Shown here: positions 52,922 through 60,771 of the stretch, piece by piece | Layout: every line of letters starts with the position of its first letter | Position numbering within the stretch: position 1 is the stretch's first letter | Assembly (NCBI GenBank): GCA_046296415.1 | Contig: JBKBLN010000004.1 | Location: forward strand, 1-64,000 | DNA from: CAYNRA01 sp046296415 | GTDB taxonomy: Bacteria; Bacteroidota; Bacteroidia; Cytophagales; Spirosomataceae | DNA: 64,000 bases | Reading direction: 5' to 3' | Made by a program: the position numbers and the translations under genes | Notes under the pieces: generated by a model | Told to the model about the DNA's origin: nothing | The model's input: the letters and a program-made list of their open reading frames with translations, nothing else | Databases searched by the model: none

Positions 52922-54172
52922 TTACTCATCAGGCCTCGAGGAGGCTATTTTTTGCTCGATCCACTGAACAGCCCGCTCGGTTCCATGTTCGGCTGCAAGG
53001 AGGGCTTGCATTTTTTGAGCCTTAGTGTCGAGAGAGGGGGATTGGATCAATAGCCGAATGCTCTTGACAAAAGAGGAAACGGTTACTTTCTTCAACGGTT
53101 TTGGCGGAATGGCCAAACCTTGATCGTATGCCTGTTTTCCCCAAAATAATTGATCTCCGATTGGGTACAAAATCGGGCAGATCCAAAAGGGTTTTCCCGC
53201 TCGTAAGCAAGCGGCTGTTGTTCCAATGCCACCATGGTGGACAATGGCTTTTACACGGGGAAAAAGAGCGTCAAGGGGAGCTTCCCGAATGACCAGGAGG
53301 TCGGGGTGAGAAAACTCCTCCCAGTCGGTTGATCCACCCCATCCTTGGATGAGGATGATTCGAGTTCCGATGGTTTGCAGGCACGTTTCGATGGCCTCTT
53401 TCCAAGAAAACGAGCTTGTCCAGGGCATACTTCCAAAGGTGATCACAAGGGGTGGGTCTCCTGCTTCTAGAAACTGTTCTACTGCCGAGGATAGCGGGGC
53501 TGCAGGTGATGGGTCGAACCAAAATCCTGAGAAGAACGAGTCTTCAGCGTATTCTGGTGGAATAGGTAAAAAATGGGAGCTAATTCCATACAGGTTGGGA
53601 ATCGGCGGACGACTGTAGGGATAGGGTAGCCCTACCTTTTGTCTAAACTTTTTAATTGGATGAGCGAGCATTTTCATGCTCCAATCACTGAATCGATAGC
53701 TGAGCTTGTTTGCCCAAGAAGGAATGGGTAGTCCGCTGAGGGCCGGAATAGGAAATGCCTGAGTTTCCTCAATAATCGGTAAAACAGAGGCTCGAATCAT
53801 TTTCTCCGGAAATTGGTCTGCAAACGTATCGCCTAGTGTTTTTACATGGTATAAAATACAGTCACTTGTTTGAGCGAGATGATAGAAGGTTGTTAGAGAA
53901 TTCTCGATGAGTGGATAGACAAACGAGTGAAGATTTTTACGGATCACCCAAGGATTCCCTTTCATCATCTTTTTTCCGTCGGCTGACTCCAAAAGTGCTT
54001 GAAAGTCGGCCTCAATGGGAATGAGTTTAAGGCCGTAACTTTGCACCAGGCTTTCAAAGTTTTTTGCGGTACAAAATCGGACCTCATGTCCGTTTTGAAC
54101 CAAAGCCTGGCCCAATATAGCATACGGTTGAACATCACCGCGGGTACCCAGTGTGAAGATTGAAATGGTCAT
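52922..54172 (-). CDS. GT1-family (MGT/UGT-like) glycosyltransferase
   Basis: A 416-residue GT-B glycosyltransferase. The N-terminus MTISIFTLGTRGDVQPYAIL with GHEVRF is characteristic of family 1 sterol, macrolide or rhamnolipid-type transferases. The C-terminal donor site reads VIREAPLDALFPRVKAIVHHGGIGTTAACLRAGKPFWICP, with the HHGG motif, and LFWGKQAYDQGLAIPPKPL follows. It is cytoplasmic and uses a UDP- or TDP-sugar; the acceptor could be a lipid, carotenoid or other hydrophobic metabolite. It appears monocistronic. Confidence 0.9.
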   Translation of the reverse strand: MTISIFTLGTRGDVQPYAILGQALVQNGHEVRFCTAKNFESLVQSYGLKLIPIEADFQALLESADGKKMMKGNPWVIRKNLHSFVYPLIENSLTTFYHLAQTSDCILYHVKTLGDTFADQFPEKMIRASVLPIIEETQAFPIPALSGLPIPSWANKLSYRFSDWSMKMLAHPIKKFRQKVGLPYPYSRPPIPNLYGISSHFLPIPPEYAEDSFFSGFWFDPSPAAPLSSAVEQFLEAGDPPLVITFGSMPWTSSFSWKEAIETCLQTIGTRIILIQGWGGSTDWEEFSHPDLLVIREAPLDALFPRVKAIVHHGGIGTTAACLRAGKPFWICPILYPIGDQLFWGKQAYDQGLAIPPKPLKKVTVSSFVKSIRLLIQSPSLDTKAQKMQALLAAEHGTERAVQWIEQKIASSRPDE

Positions 54173-54246
54173 CTCGAGAGAATTGGAGGCGAAATGTACC
54201 CATTTAAAGGAATAAAAAAAAGAGCGATCAGTTGGATCGCTCTTTG

Positions 54247-54318
54247 TGGCCTCGAAGGGAATCGAACCCCTACCAAAGGTACCGGAAACCTTCGTTCTAT
54301 CCTTTAAACTACGAGGCC
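54247..54318 (-). tRNA. tRNA-Arg (anticodon CCG)
   Basis: The complement strand folds into a 72-nt tRNA. The 7-bp acceptor GGCCTCG/CGAGGCC is perfect and the T-loop reads GGTTCGATTCC. The anticodon arm AAGGT-TTCCGGT-ACCTT places CCG at positions 34-36, which reads the arginine codon CGG. CCA is not encoded. It lies between the glycosyltransferase and thioesterase genes. Confidence 0.95.
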
Positions 54319-54349
54319 TTTTCGGAGTGCAAAGGTAGATAAAGAAAAA

Positions 54350-54865
54350 TTAAATTCCAAAAATTGCCTTTAATTCTGTGGCTTCCTCTGGTTTCATTCG
54401 ACCGGCTAATACCAGCCTCAATTGCCTTCTTCTGAGGGCAGAAGCATAGAGTTCTTTTTCTTCGGCTGATTCGGGTAGGGCTTCTGGAACTTCGATAGGC
54501 CGTCCTGTTTGATCAACTGCTACAAAGGTAAGAAACGCTTTATTGGTGGCTACTTTGGTACCGGCTGGAATATTTTCGGCGGTTACTTGAACGACCACTT
54601 CCATGGAAGAATTGAACGCCCGGGTAATTTTTGCTTCAAGGGTGACGACATGTCCGAGCGGAATGGATTCAACGAACGAAACATTGTCCACAGAAGCCGT
54701 CACAACGATCCGATTGGAATGTTTTTGGGCGCAAATCGCTCCGACGACATCGATCATGCGCATGAGATTTCCACCCATAAGATTCCCGAGGGTGTTGGTA
54801 TCATTGGGCATGACCATCTCGGTCATGATGGTGAGCGATTCACTTACTTTTTTTGTTCGTGCCAT
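54350..54865 (-). CDS. Acyl-CoA thioesterase (hotdog fold)
   Basis: A 171-residue hotdog-fold thioesterase. The motif MPNDTNTLGNLMGGNLMRMIDVVGAICAQKHS is the BFIT/YciA-type active-site region with its conserved Asn and Asp. VTASVDNVSFVESIPLGHVVTLEAKI follows, then FLTFVAVDQTGRPIEVPEA. It hydrolyses acyl-CoA esters in the cytoplasm. A TACTTTTG -7 box lies 23 nt upstream on the same strand. It is probably a single-gene unit. Confidence 0.92.
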   Translation of the reverse strand: MARTKKVSESLTIMTEMVMPNDTNTLGNLMGGNLMRMIDVVGAICAQKHSNRIVVTASVDNVSFVESIPLGHVVTLEAKITRAFNSSMEVVVQVTAENIPAGTKVATNKAFLTFVAVDQTGRPIEVPEALPESAEEKELYASALRRRQLRLVLAGRMKPEEATELKAIFGI

Positions 54866-54888
54866 GTGGATGTGTAGAAAATGTGTCG

Positions 54889-54896
54889 CAAAAGTA
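54889..54896 (-). promoter_or_regulatory. Candidate -7 box for the thioesterase gene
   Basis: On the minus strand TACTTTTG matches TAnnTTTG, 23 nt upstream of the start codon. This is the usual distance seen for other genes in the window. Confidence 0.5.
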
Positions 54897-54922
54897 CCTT
54901 TTTTTTAGGTAGATGCCAAGGT

Positions 54923-55402
54923 TTACCCACGCACCAGTCCTTTGGCTCGAAGATAATGGTGGGTCATGACGGGGGCGTCTGGGTTTAGGACAATTTGTTT
55001 ATCGACCTGACAAATGCAAAGTGTGTGATCAAGTCCTTCGACCATTTCTTTGACCGAGGTCTGAATGTACCCTACGGCATCAACTAAATAGGGGCACCCG
55101 CGAGAGTCTAGGGCATACCATTTGGGACGAAGTTTGTCATGATCTCGGCCCGACTTCCGGCCCAGGGCCGAGATTAAATTTGTCTGATTTTCTTGTAACA
55201 GATTAATGTTCAAGAGTCGAGATTGCTTCACGAGCTCCAGGGTGTAGTCAATTCCATAAAGTGCCACAACGACTTCTTTTCCACCCATGGCCGACTGCAT
55301 CACCCAGGTGGCGATGTTGGCATTATACCGGGGGGGGTCTCCGGGCATTAGGGTAGAAATGGCGTGAACTTCATAGTTTTTACGCTTCAATAATGACTTC
55401 AT
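54923..55402 (-). CDS. Flavin reductase-like (FMN-binding split-barrel) protein
   Basis: A 159-residue protein whose composition and segments (VHAISTLMPGDPPRYNANIATWVMQSA, VVALYGIDYTLELVKQSRLLNINLL, GCPYLVDAVGYIQTSVKEMVEGLDHTLCICQV) match the flavin reductase-like split-barrel domain that binds FMN. Such proteins act as flavin:NAD(P)H reductases or partner monooxygenases. It is shorter and less canonical than well-studied flavin reductases, so the activity is tentative. It is downstream of the acyl-CoA dehydrogenase gene, with a strong terminator in the gap. Confidence 0.75.
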   Translation of the reverse strand: MKSLLKRKNYEVHAISTLMPGDPPRYNANIATWVMQSAMGGKEVVVALYGIDYTLELVKQSRLLNINLLQENQTNLISALGRKSGRDHDKLRPKWYALDSRGCPYLVDAVGYIQTSVKEMVEGLDHTLCICQVDKQIVLNPDAPVMTHHYLRAKGLVRG

Positions 55403-55422
55403 TGCTAAGGGAATGATGGATC

Positions 55423-55466
55423 AAAAAAACAAAACCCATCGAGTAGCCGATGGGTTTTGTTTTTTA
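55423..55466 (-). terminator. Strong terminator after the acyl-CoA dehydrogenase gene
   Basis: A perfect stem of about 16 bp (core ACAAAACCCATCG/CGATGGGTTTTGT) with loop AGTAGC, ending in T runs on both strands. It directly follows the acyl-CoA dehydrogenase stop codon. Confidence 0.92.
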
Positions 55467-57218
55467 AAGAAAATCAACCTCAGGATATTGGGTAAGAACC
55501 ACCTCATCTCGCAATCGGTGAATCCAAGCTGCACATTGCGGTATTTCATAATGAAAGAAATACTGCATCGTTTTCAAGGTTACCTCTTCCCGTACCTTTT
55601 TATTCAAAGCGGCGGTTCCTTGTTTAAGCCATTGCCAAGCGACTACATAGTTGCCCATGAGATGGAGGTACAAGGTCGCATCGCTTAAAAAGCGTTCGGT
55701 TTCACCGGTTTGGGCGATCGACATCAGGTAGTGCGTGATCTCATCTATCTGTTGACGCAACTGGCCCAGCTGTTGGGAGTAGGGTTTTAAGGCATCAAAG
55801 GAAGCCGCTTCGGACTCTGTTTGCTGAATTTCCTTTTGCAAATACGCCCAAGCTTTTCCTTGTTGGAGCATCACCTTCCGGCCTAGAAGATCCTGTGCCT
55901 GAATGCCGGTGGTTCCTTCATAGATTGGGGTGATCCGGATATCGCGGTAGTACTGTTCGGCGGGAAAGTCCTGAGTAAACCCATATCCCCCAAAGCATTG
56001 AAGGGCTTCATTAGTGATTTTTACGCCGGCTTCGCATGGATAGGTTTTGGTAATGGGCGTCAGGAGCTCCAGAAGCAGGGTATACTTTTCTTTTTCTTCG
56101 GGATCGGTCGTTGCGTGGGCTTGGTCAAAGTACAAGCTAGTTTGCACAAGCAAGGAAATCGAGCCCTCCAAAGCCGCTTTTTGGAAGAGAAGCATTCTTC
56201 GGACATCCGGATGCTGGATGATGGGTACTTGAGGTGTATCAACGGCCGATTTTGTGTGGAGTCTTCGACTTTGCGGGCGTTCCTTGGCATAGGTGAGGGC
56301 AGCATGATACGCCGCCGAGGAAATAGCGGCTCCGGCGATTCCCACCCCAATTCGGGCTTCATTCATCATCTGAAACATGTAGCTCAATCCTTTATTGGGC
56401 TCGCCAATAAGCCAAGCAGTAGCCCCTTCAAAGCCTAAATGCATGGCAGGAACACCTTTTTGTCCAATTTTATGATAAATACCCATGTTGGTAATGGCAT
56501 TTCGGGTGCCATCGGGTAGGTATTTGGGTACCATAAACAAGGAAATGCCTTTTGTACCTAGGGGAGCACCCTGTATTCGCCCAATGAGTAAGTGGACGAC
56601 GTTTTCGCAGGCATCATGATCACCGGCTGAAATAAATATCTTTTGTCCCTGGATGGCAAATGTACCGTCGGCTTGTGGGACTGCCGTGGTGGTTATATCC
56701 GAAAGAGATGAGCCGGCCTGTGGTTCGGTCAAACACATGGTACCCTGCCATTTCCCGGCCAACATGGGGGGAACATAACGCTCTTTCAATTCCGAAGAAG
56801 CGAAGTTGGTTAGAAGACGAGCGGCCCCTGCGGTGAGTCCAGTGTACATCAGTCCAGAATTGGCCGCCATGGCAATTAAACCGGCAATGGAGGTAATGGT
56901 CATGGGCACTTGTGCTCCACCGTCTTCATAGGGGAAATCGGCTCCGATTAGCCCTGATTCTCCCATAGCTTGAAGAAATTCTTTGACAACTGGGTGTACG
57001 GTCACCTCTCCATTTTGTAGCTGGGGTTCCTGTCGATCGACGGATGTCAGCTGGGGAAACATGATCCTTTCCGCAATTTGAGTAGCCGTTTCGAGGGTCA
57101 TGTCAAATGTTTCTCGGCTATGGTCGCTGAAGTACGGATATTGGCACAGGCGGGTTACCTCGTGGACATCGTAAAGTAAAAACTCGAGGTTTTGTTTGTC
57201 GACAAAGATTGTTTTCAT
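55464..57218 (-). CDS. Acyl-CoA dehydrogenase, long (C-terminally extended) type
   Basis: A 584-residue flavoprotein. The middle matches acyl-CoA dehydrogenases: GTMCLTEPQAGSSLSDITT, QKIFISAGDHD, and the catalytic-glutamate/FAD region CFGGYGFTQDFPAEQYYRDIRITPIYEGTTGIQAQDLLGRK (given as a location near residues 410-450). The length near 590 and the extra C-terminal helical domain place it with the FadE/DmdC-like subtype. It oxidises acyl-CoA to enoyl-CoA and passes electrons to an ETF. A small SCP2 protein gene lies 29 bp upstream on the same strand, suggesting a lipid-degradation pair. Confidence 0.93.
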   Translation of the reverse strand: MKTIFVDKQNLEFLLYDVHEVTRLCQYPYFSDHSRETFDMTLETATQIAERIMFPQLTSVDRQEPQLQNGEVTVHPVVKEFLQAMGESGLIGADFPYEDGGAQVPMTITSIAGLIAMAANSGLMYTGLTAGAARLLTNFASSELKERYVPPMLAGKWQGTMCLTEPQAGSSLSDITTTAVPQADGTFAIQGQKIFISAGDHDACENVVHLLIGRIQGAPLGTKGISLFMVPKYLPDGTRNAITNMGIYHKIGQKGVPAMHLGFEGATAWLIGEPNKGLSYMFQMMNEARIGVGIAGAAISSAAYHAALTYAKERPQSRRLHTKSAVDTPQVPIIQHPDVRRMLLFQKAALEGSISLLVQTSLYFDQAHATTDPEEKEKYTLLLELLTPITKTYPCEAGVKITNEALQCFGGYGFTQDFPAEQYYRDIRITPIYEGTTGIQAQDLLGRKVMLQQGKAWAYLQKEIQQTESEAASFDALKPYSQQLGQLRQQIDEITHYLMSIAQTGETERFLSDATLYLHLMGNYVVAWQWLKQGTAALNKKVREEVTLKTMQYFFHYEIPQCAAWIHRLRDEVVLTQYPEVDFL

Positions 57219-57247
57219 CGTAGAAGTGGGTCAGGGTTGAAACCAAA

Positions 57248-57556
57248 TTACATCAAACCAAGCATTTTGGCGTATTTCATCATCGCGGCAGGATTTGATA
57301 TTTTAAGCTTTCCAAACATCATCGCGGTCATGGGGTTCAGATCACCTGTGGCAATTTTAACTAAGTCCTCTGCCGTTGCTTTTAAGGTCACCTCCGGTTC
57401 TCCAACTAGCCCCGATTGAACCTCCGCTTGAGTACCTTGTACCGACAAGCTGTATTGTTCGGATCCAAGGTCAAAATGAATGACAGTTTGAATGTCACTA
57501 CTTCCTTGGGTGGCAATTTTAGCTGGTAAACCTGAGATAAATTCTTGTGCTGTCAT
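57248..57556 (-). CDS. SCP2 sterol-carrier-domain protein
   Basis: A 102-residue protein that is essentially a single SCP2 domain: VIHFDLGSEQYSLSVQGTQAEVQSGL, EPEVTLKATAEDLVKIATGDLNPMTAMMFGKLKISN. Such proteins bind lipids or fatty acyl-CoA in a hydrophobic pocket. It is encoded just upstream of the acyl-CoA dehydrogenase, so delivering acyl substrates to it is a sensible inference. Confidence 0.92.
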   Translation of the reverse strand: MTAQEFISGLPAKIATQGSSDIQTVIHFDLGSEQYSLSVQGTQAEVQSGLVGEPEVTLKATAEDLVKIATGDLNPMTAMMFGKLKISNPAAMMKYAKMLGLM

Positions 57557-57732
57557 AAACCAATGAATAAGATTAAAATGGGATAATTACCAAAGATAAT
57601 TGGATTTTTAATATTATGCAAGCATACCATTGGGGTGGGTAGTAGGAAGGGTGATTCGTGCATTTCGTACTAAAATTAATTTCGTTTAATTGAATGTAGC
57701 GTAATTTTATGCGAAATAATCTCCTGTTTTTC

Positions 57733-57740
57733 TACTTTTG
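57733..57740 (+). promoter_or_regulatory. Candidate -7 box for the ECF sigma gene
   Basis: TACTTTTG matches TAnnTTTG and lies 37 nt upstream of ATG 57778. It argues against the longer reading frame that begins at 57709, upstream of this box. Confidence 0.45.
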
Positions 57741-57777
57741 TAGTCTTTTACCTCATGACCCCGTATTTCAAGCTTGT

Positions 57778-58368
57778 ATGCCGTCCAATACCCTGACAGA
57801 TGAGGAGTTGGTGCATTTGTATGTACGAACTCAATTGAACCAGTATTTTGAGCTGTTGTATCAGCGTTATTCAGAAAAGGTATTCAAGAAATGTTATTCC
57901 TTTGTGCGCAACAGCCAGCAAGCGGAGGATTTGACGCATGATATTTTTTTGAAGTTGATTGTTAAAATTGGGACCTTCAAAGAATCGGCCCGGTTTTCGA
58001 CATGGCTATACTCCATCACCTACAATTATTGCATGGATCAGCTTCGGTCTGGCAAGCGATCTCGCGAGATTCCGTTGGATGCGGAGGTGGATTGGGAGGA
58101 CGATACCCACGATGATCTGGCCGAACTGCAGGCGTCGGGACTTAAACATAGCTTGGAAAAGTTAGACCCCAAGGATCGAGCCTTACTGCTGATGAAGTAC
58201 CAAGATGATTTCTCGATAAAAGAAATCGCAGAAGCGTTACAAACTACCGAAAGCGCCGTCAAAATGAGGTTGATGCGATCTAAGGAGCGATTACGCAAGA
58301 TTTATCTTGAAAATATCGTCTTCTATTTGGCAATCATCTTGAAATTACTTTATTTCTGGAAAAGATAA
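57778..58368 (+). CDS. ECF-type RNA polymerase sigma factor
   Basis: A 196-residue sigma factor from ATG 57778 (MPSNTLTDEELVHLYVRT), chosen because the family begins at this helix and a promoter-like box lies between it and the upstream ATG 57709. Region 2 is clear (YFELLYQRYSEKVFKKCYSFV, AEDLTHDIFLKLI, FSTWLYSITYNYCMD), as is region 4 (LDPKDRALLLMKYQDDFSIKEIAEAL, SAVKMRLMRSKERL). The C-terminus has a hydrophobic tail (FYLAIILKLLYFW). No FecR-like anti-sigma factor is adjacent; a 68-codon ORF starts 7 bp downstream. It probably answers envelope or osmotic stress, given the channels encoded next. Confidence 0.92.
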   Translation: MPSNTLTDEELVHLYVRTQLNQYFELLYQRYSEKVFKKCYSFVRNSQQAEDLTHDIFLKLIVKIGTFKESARFSTWLYSITYNYCMDQLRSGKRSREIPLDAEVDWEDDTHDDLAELQASGLKHSLEKLDPKDRALLLMKYQDDFSIKEIAEALQTTESAVKMRLMRSKERLRKIYLENIVFYLAIILKLLYFWKR

Positions 58369-58375
58369 TACGGCA

Positions 58376-58582
58376 ATGCACCCAGCCTTTCAAGAAATTG
58401 ATGAAACCGAATATGCTCTTCCAGAAGAGTTGAAAGAGCAATTGGTTTCTGAAATTGACCTGATTCGAAATGCCCTCCAGATTTTTCAGATGTTTTCAGG
58501 TGAGCCTTTAGAAACCATCGCGCTGTATGCACAAATTTTTGAACCGGATACCCCACCTTCTTCCCATGAATCGATTTCCTGA
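58376..58582 (+). CDS. Small acidic protein following the sigma factor
   Basis: A 68-residue open frame starts 7 bp after the sigma gene and overlaps the MscS-like start by 17 bp, which supports translation within an operon. It is acidic and mostly helical (PEELKEQLVSEIDLIRNALQ), with no membrane segment or cysteine pair. I do not recognise it. A soluble regulator of the sigma factor is one possibility. Confidence 0.6.
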   Translation: MHPAFQEIDETEYALPEELKEQLVSEIDLIRNALQIFQMFSGEPLETIALYAQIFEPDTPPSSHESIS

Positions 58583-59396
58583 TCTGCGTAGTATTTTATT
58601 GAACACGTTTGAAAGTTTATTAACCGAATTTATTGATTTTGTACCCAAATTGATTGCCTCTCTGGTGATCCTAATTGTTGGAGTTGTGGTCGGAAAGGTC
58701 ATGGCCAAGGTGGTAGAGAAAGTCCTTCATCAAATTGGGTTTGATGCCATCGGTGACCGGATCAACCAAATTGAAGCCATTAAGAAGTTCAACGTGACCA
58801 TCAAGTTAAGTTATTTGGTGAGTCAAATCCTGTATTATTTCATCAATTTGGTTTTCTTGATTGCCGCTACCGCAACGTTAGGCGTACCGGCCATCGCCAA
58901 TATGGTCACTTTGTTGGTTGCTTTTATTCCCAAGGTATTGTCTGCCGCTATCATGATGCTGGCGGGTGTTGTGTTGGCCGATACCGTCCGGAAATTTGTG
59001 GTGGGGCTGTGTTTATCGTTTAATATCTCTTCTGCCAAAGTGGTGGGTTCAGGCGTCTTTTTCTTTTTGTTGATCATCGCCGTGATCGCCTCTTTATCTC
59101 AGGCAGGAATCAACACCTCGCTATTAGAATCTAGCTTCAACTTGATCATCGGAGGCTTCATCCTTGCCTTTTCGATTGGATATGGATTTGCTTCAAAAGA
59201 AATTTTGTTGAATATCTTATCGGCAATGTACCTAAAGAAAAAGTACCAAGTTGGGCAAGAAATTCAAGTGGGTGAACAACGAGGCCATATCATTCAAATC
59301 GACCAAACATCACTTACCTTACAGCAGGGAGAGCAACAAGTCGTTGTCCCCATGCACCTTTTGCAAAAAGAGCCAGTCATCGTATTTTCATCATAA
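58566..59396 (+). CDS. Small mechanosensitive-channel-family (conserved TM helix) protein
   Basis: A 276-residue membrane protein from ATG 58566; the in-frame start at 58527 lies deeper in the preceding small gene. The N-terminal repeat FIDFVPKLIASLVILIVGVVVGKVMAKVVEKVL and its second copy (VAFIPKVLSAAIMMLAGVVLADTVRKF) are conserved TM-helix repeats (PF05552 type). A glycine-rich helix (IGGFILAFSIGYGFASKEILLNIL) and a short soluble beta domain (YQVGQEIQVGEQRGHIIQIDQTSLTLQ) then match the MscS pore and beta domain. Predicted role: release of solutes on hypo-osmotic shock. Confidence 0.85.
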   Translation: MNRFPDLRSILLNTFESLLTEFIDFVPKLIASLVILIVGVVVGKVMAKVVEKVLHQIGFDAIGDRINQIEAIKKFNVTIKLSYLVSQILYYFINLVFLIAATATLGVPAIANMVTLLVAFIPKVLSAAIMMLAGVVLADTVRKFVVGLCLSFNISSAKVVGSGVFFFLLIIAVIASLSQAGINTSLLESSFNLIIGGFILAFSIGYGFASKEILLNILSAMYLKKKYQVGQEIQVGEQRGHIIQIDQTSLTLQQGEQQVVVPMHLLQKEPVIVFSS

Positions 59397-59398
59397 TT

Positions 59399-60316
59399 AT
59401 GTTAAAAAACGTTTTATTTTTTTGTGTAGTGATCGGGATTTCCTCCCCATTTGCTTCCGCCCAAGACAGTACAAAGTCCCAAGTCAAGTTGCTTAACCGG
59501 GCCGACTCGTTGGAGCATGGTTGGTGGACTCGGAAAACACAATTGGCTTTCAACTTTTCTCAAGCATCCTTCAACGATAGTTGGCAAGGGGGAGGTATAT
59601 CCAATATTGCTTTGGGTGGAATTTTCAATAATCGATCCGTTTACACCCGAAGAAAAGGTGTCTGGACCAATGAAGTTCAGTTCCAGTACGGCTTTATCAA
59701 CAACCGGGGCCAATCGCTTCGGAAAAGTGTCGATCGGTTGTTTTTGGATACTCAATATTCCCATTTTATCAACCCTACGATGCGATGGTTTGCAGGAGCC
59801 AACTTTCTTTCTCAATTTGCCCCTGGCTTTTCGTTTACTCCGGGTGGTGAGCGTATTTCGTTGATTTCCGCCCTATTTGCTCCCGCTTTTCTATCCGAGG
59901 CCGTCGGTTTGGAGTGGAAACCCCAAAAATACCTTGCTGTTCAGCTAGGTGGTGGTACAATCCGGCAGACGTTTGTTTTGAATGATCGGGTCTTGGCGGA
60001 ACAGTTCAATCGAGGGGAGGCCCGGTATGGGGTTCCTTTTGGGCAACGTGTTTTGAATGAACTGGGTATTCAAGGGGTTGTGGCCTTTGACAAAGACATT
60101 GCCAAAAATGTGAATCTTAAATGGCGATACCAAGCGTTTTTTGCCTATGCTCCGGTCGCCAAACCCGTGGATCATTTGATCAATTTAGTGGCCGCCGCCA
60201 AAGTCAATAAGAACCTGAATGTTAACTTTAGTTTGATCGCCATTTACGATCAAGATCAAGCTGCACAAGTTCAGATCAGTCAAGGGTTAGCAGCTGGATT
60301 GTCTTTTCAACTATAA
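59399..60316 (+). CDS. DUF3078 outer-membrane-like protein
   Basis: A 305-residue exported protein (signal ending PFASAQD). The motif WWTRKTQLAFNFSQASFNDSWQGGG marks DUF3078, a Bacteroidota family. Alternating strands rich in aromatic residues and a C-terminal strand ending in F-Q-L suggest a small beta-barrel in the outer membrane. Function unknown. It begins 2 bp after the MscS-like gene and ends 15 bp before mscL, so the channel genes and DUF3078 form one transcript. Confidence 0.85.
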   Translation: MLKNVLFFCVVIGISSPFASAQDSTKSQVKLLNRADSLEHGWWTRKTQLAFNFSQASFNDSWQGGGISNIALGGIFNNRSVYTRRKGVWTNEVQFQYGFINNRGQSLRKSVDRLFLDTQYSHFINPTMRWFAGANFLSQFAPGFSFTPGGERISLISALFAPAFLSEAVGLEWKPQKYLAVQLGGGTIRQTFVLNDRVLAEQFNRGEARYGVPFGQRVLNELGIQGVVAFDKDIAKNVNLKWRYQAFFAYAPVAKPVDHLINLVAAAKVNKNLNVNFSLIAIYDQDQAAQVQISQGLAAGLSFQL

Positions 60317-60331
60317 ATCATACCGAAACTT

Positions 60332-60661
60332 ATGCTAAAAGAATTTCAAACCTTTATTGAAAAAGGAAATGTCATTGACCTCGCCGTCGGGGTAATCGTG
60401 GGAGGTGCTTTCGGGAAAATCACAGCATCGCTGGTGGATGACATCCTCATGCCCATCATTGGCTTATTCCTTCCGGGAGGTGTACATGGTGCCATCACCT
60501 TGAAATCCGCCAAGTTAGATGCTGCTGGAGCCACCGTAGAGGAAGCCATCATTTTGAATTATGGTAATTTTCTCAATACCGTTATTAATTTCCTCATTAT
60601 TGCTTGGGTGGTTTTTTTAATTGTCAAGGTGATCAATAAACTACGGGAAAAGTTTGATTAA
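60332..60661 (+). CDS. mscL: Large-conductance mechanosensitive channel MscL
   Basis: A 109-residue membrane protein. The N-terminal helix LKEFQTFIEKGNVIDLAVGVIVGGAFGKITASLVDDILMP is the conserved MscL pore-lining TM1, and NYGNFLNTVINFLIIAWVVFLIVKVINKL is TM2. The cytoplasmic C-terminal helix bundle (20-25 residues) is shorter than in the ~136-residue E. coli protein. It opens on membrane tension to release solutes. A terminator follows. Confidence 0.95.
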   Translation: MLKEFQTFIEKGNVIDLAVGVIVGGAFGKITASLVDDILMPIIGLFLPGGVHGAITLKSAKLDAAGATVEEAIILNYGNFLNTVINFLIIAWVVFLIVKVINKLREKFD

Positions 60662-60677
60662 CCCATCCGACCCCAAT

Positions 60678-60716
60678 AAAAGACCCTCCACCGAAAACCA
60701 TGGGGAGGGTCTTTTA
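60678..60716 (+). terminator. Rho-independent terminator after mscL
   Basis: AAAAGACCCTCC (60678-60689) pairs perfectly with GGAGGGTCTTTT (60704-60715), followed by ATTTT. It separates the channel operon from ftsW. Confidence 0.9.
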
Positions 60717-60759
60717 TTTTATATGTATTCCTAGCTTTTTTTCAACCCCACGAATTTTT

Positions 60760-60767
60760 TACTTTTG
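60760..60767 (+). promoter_or_regulatory. Candidate -7 box next to the ftsW start codon
   Basis: TACTTTTG matches TAnnTTTG and ends 4 nt before ATG 60772. It would yield a nearly leaderless mRNA if used, and it argues against the longer frame from 60700. Confidence 0.4.
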
Positions 60768-60771
60768 TTTT

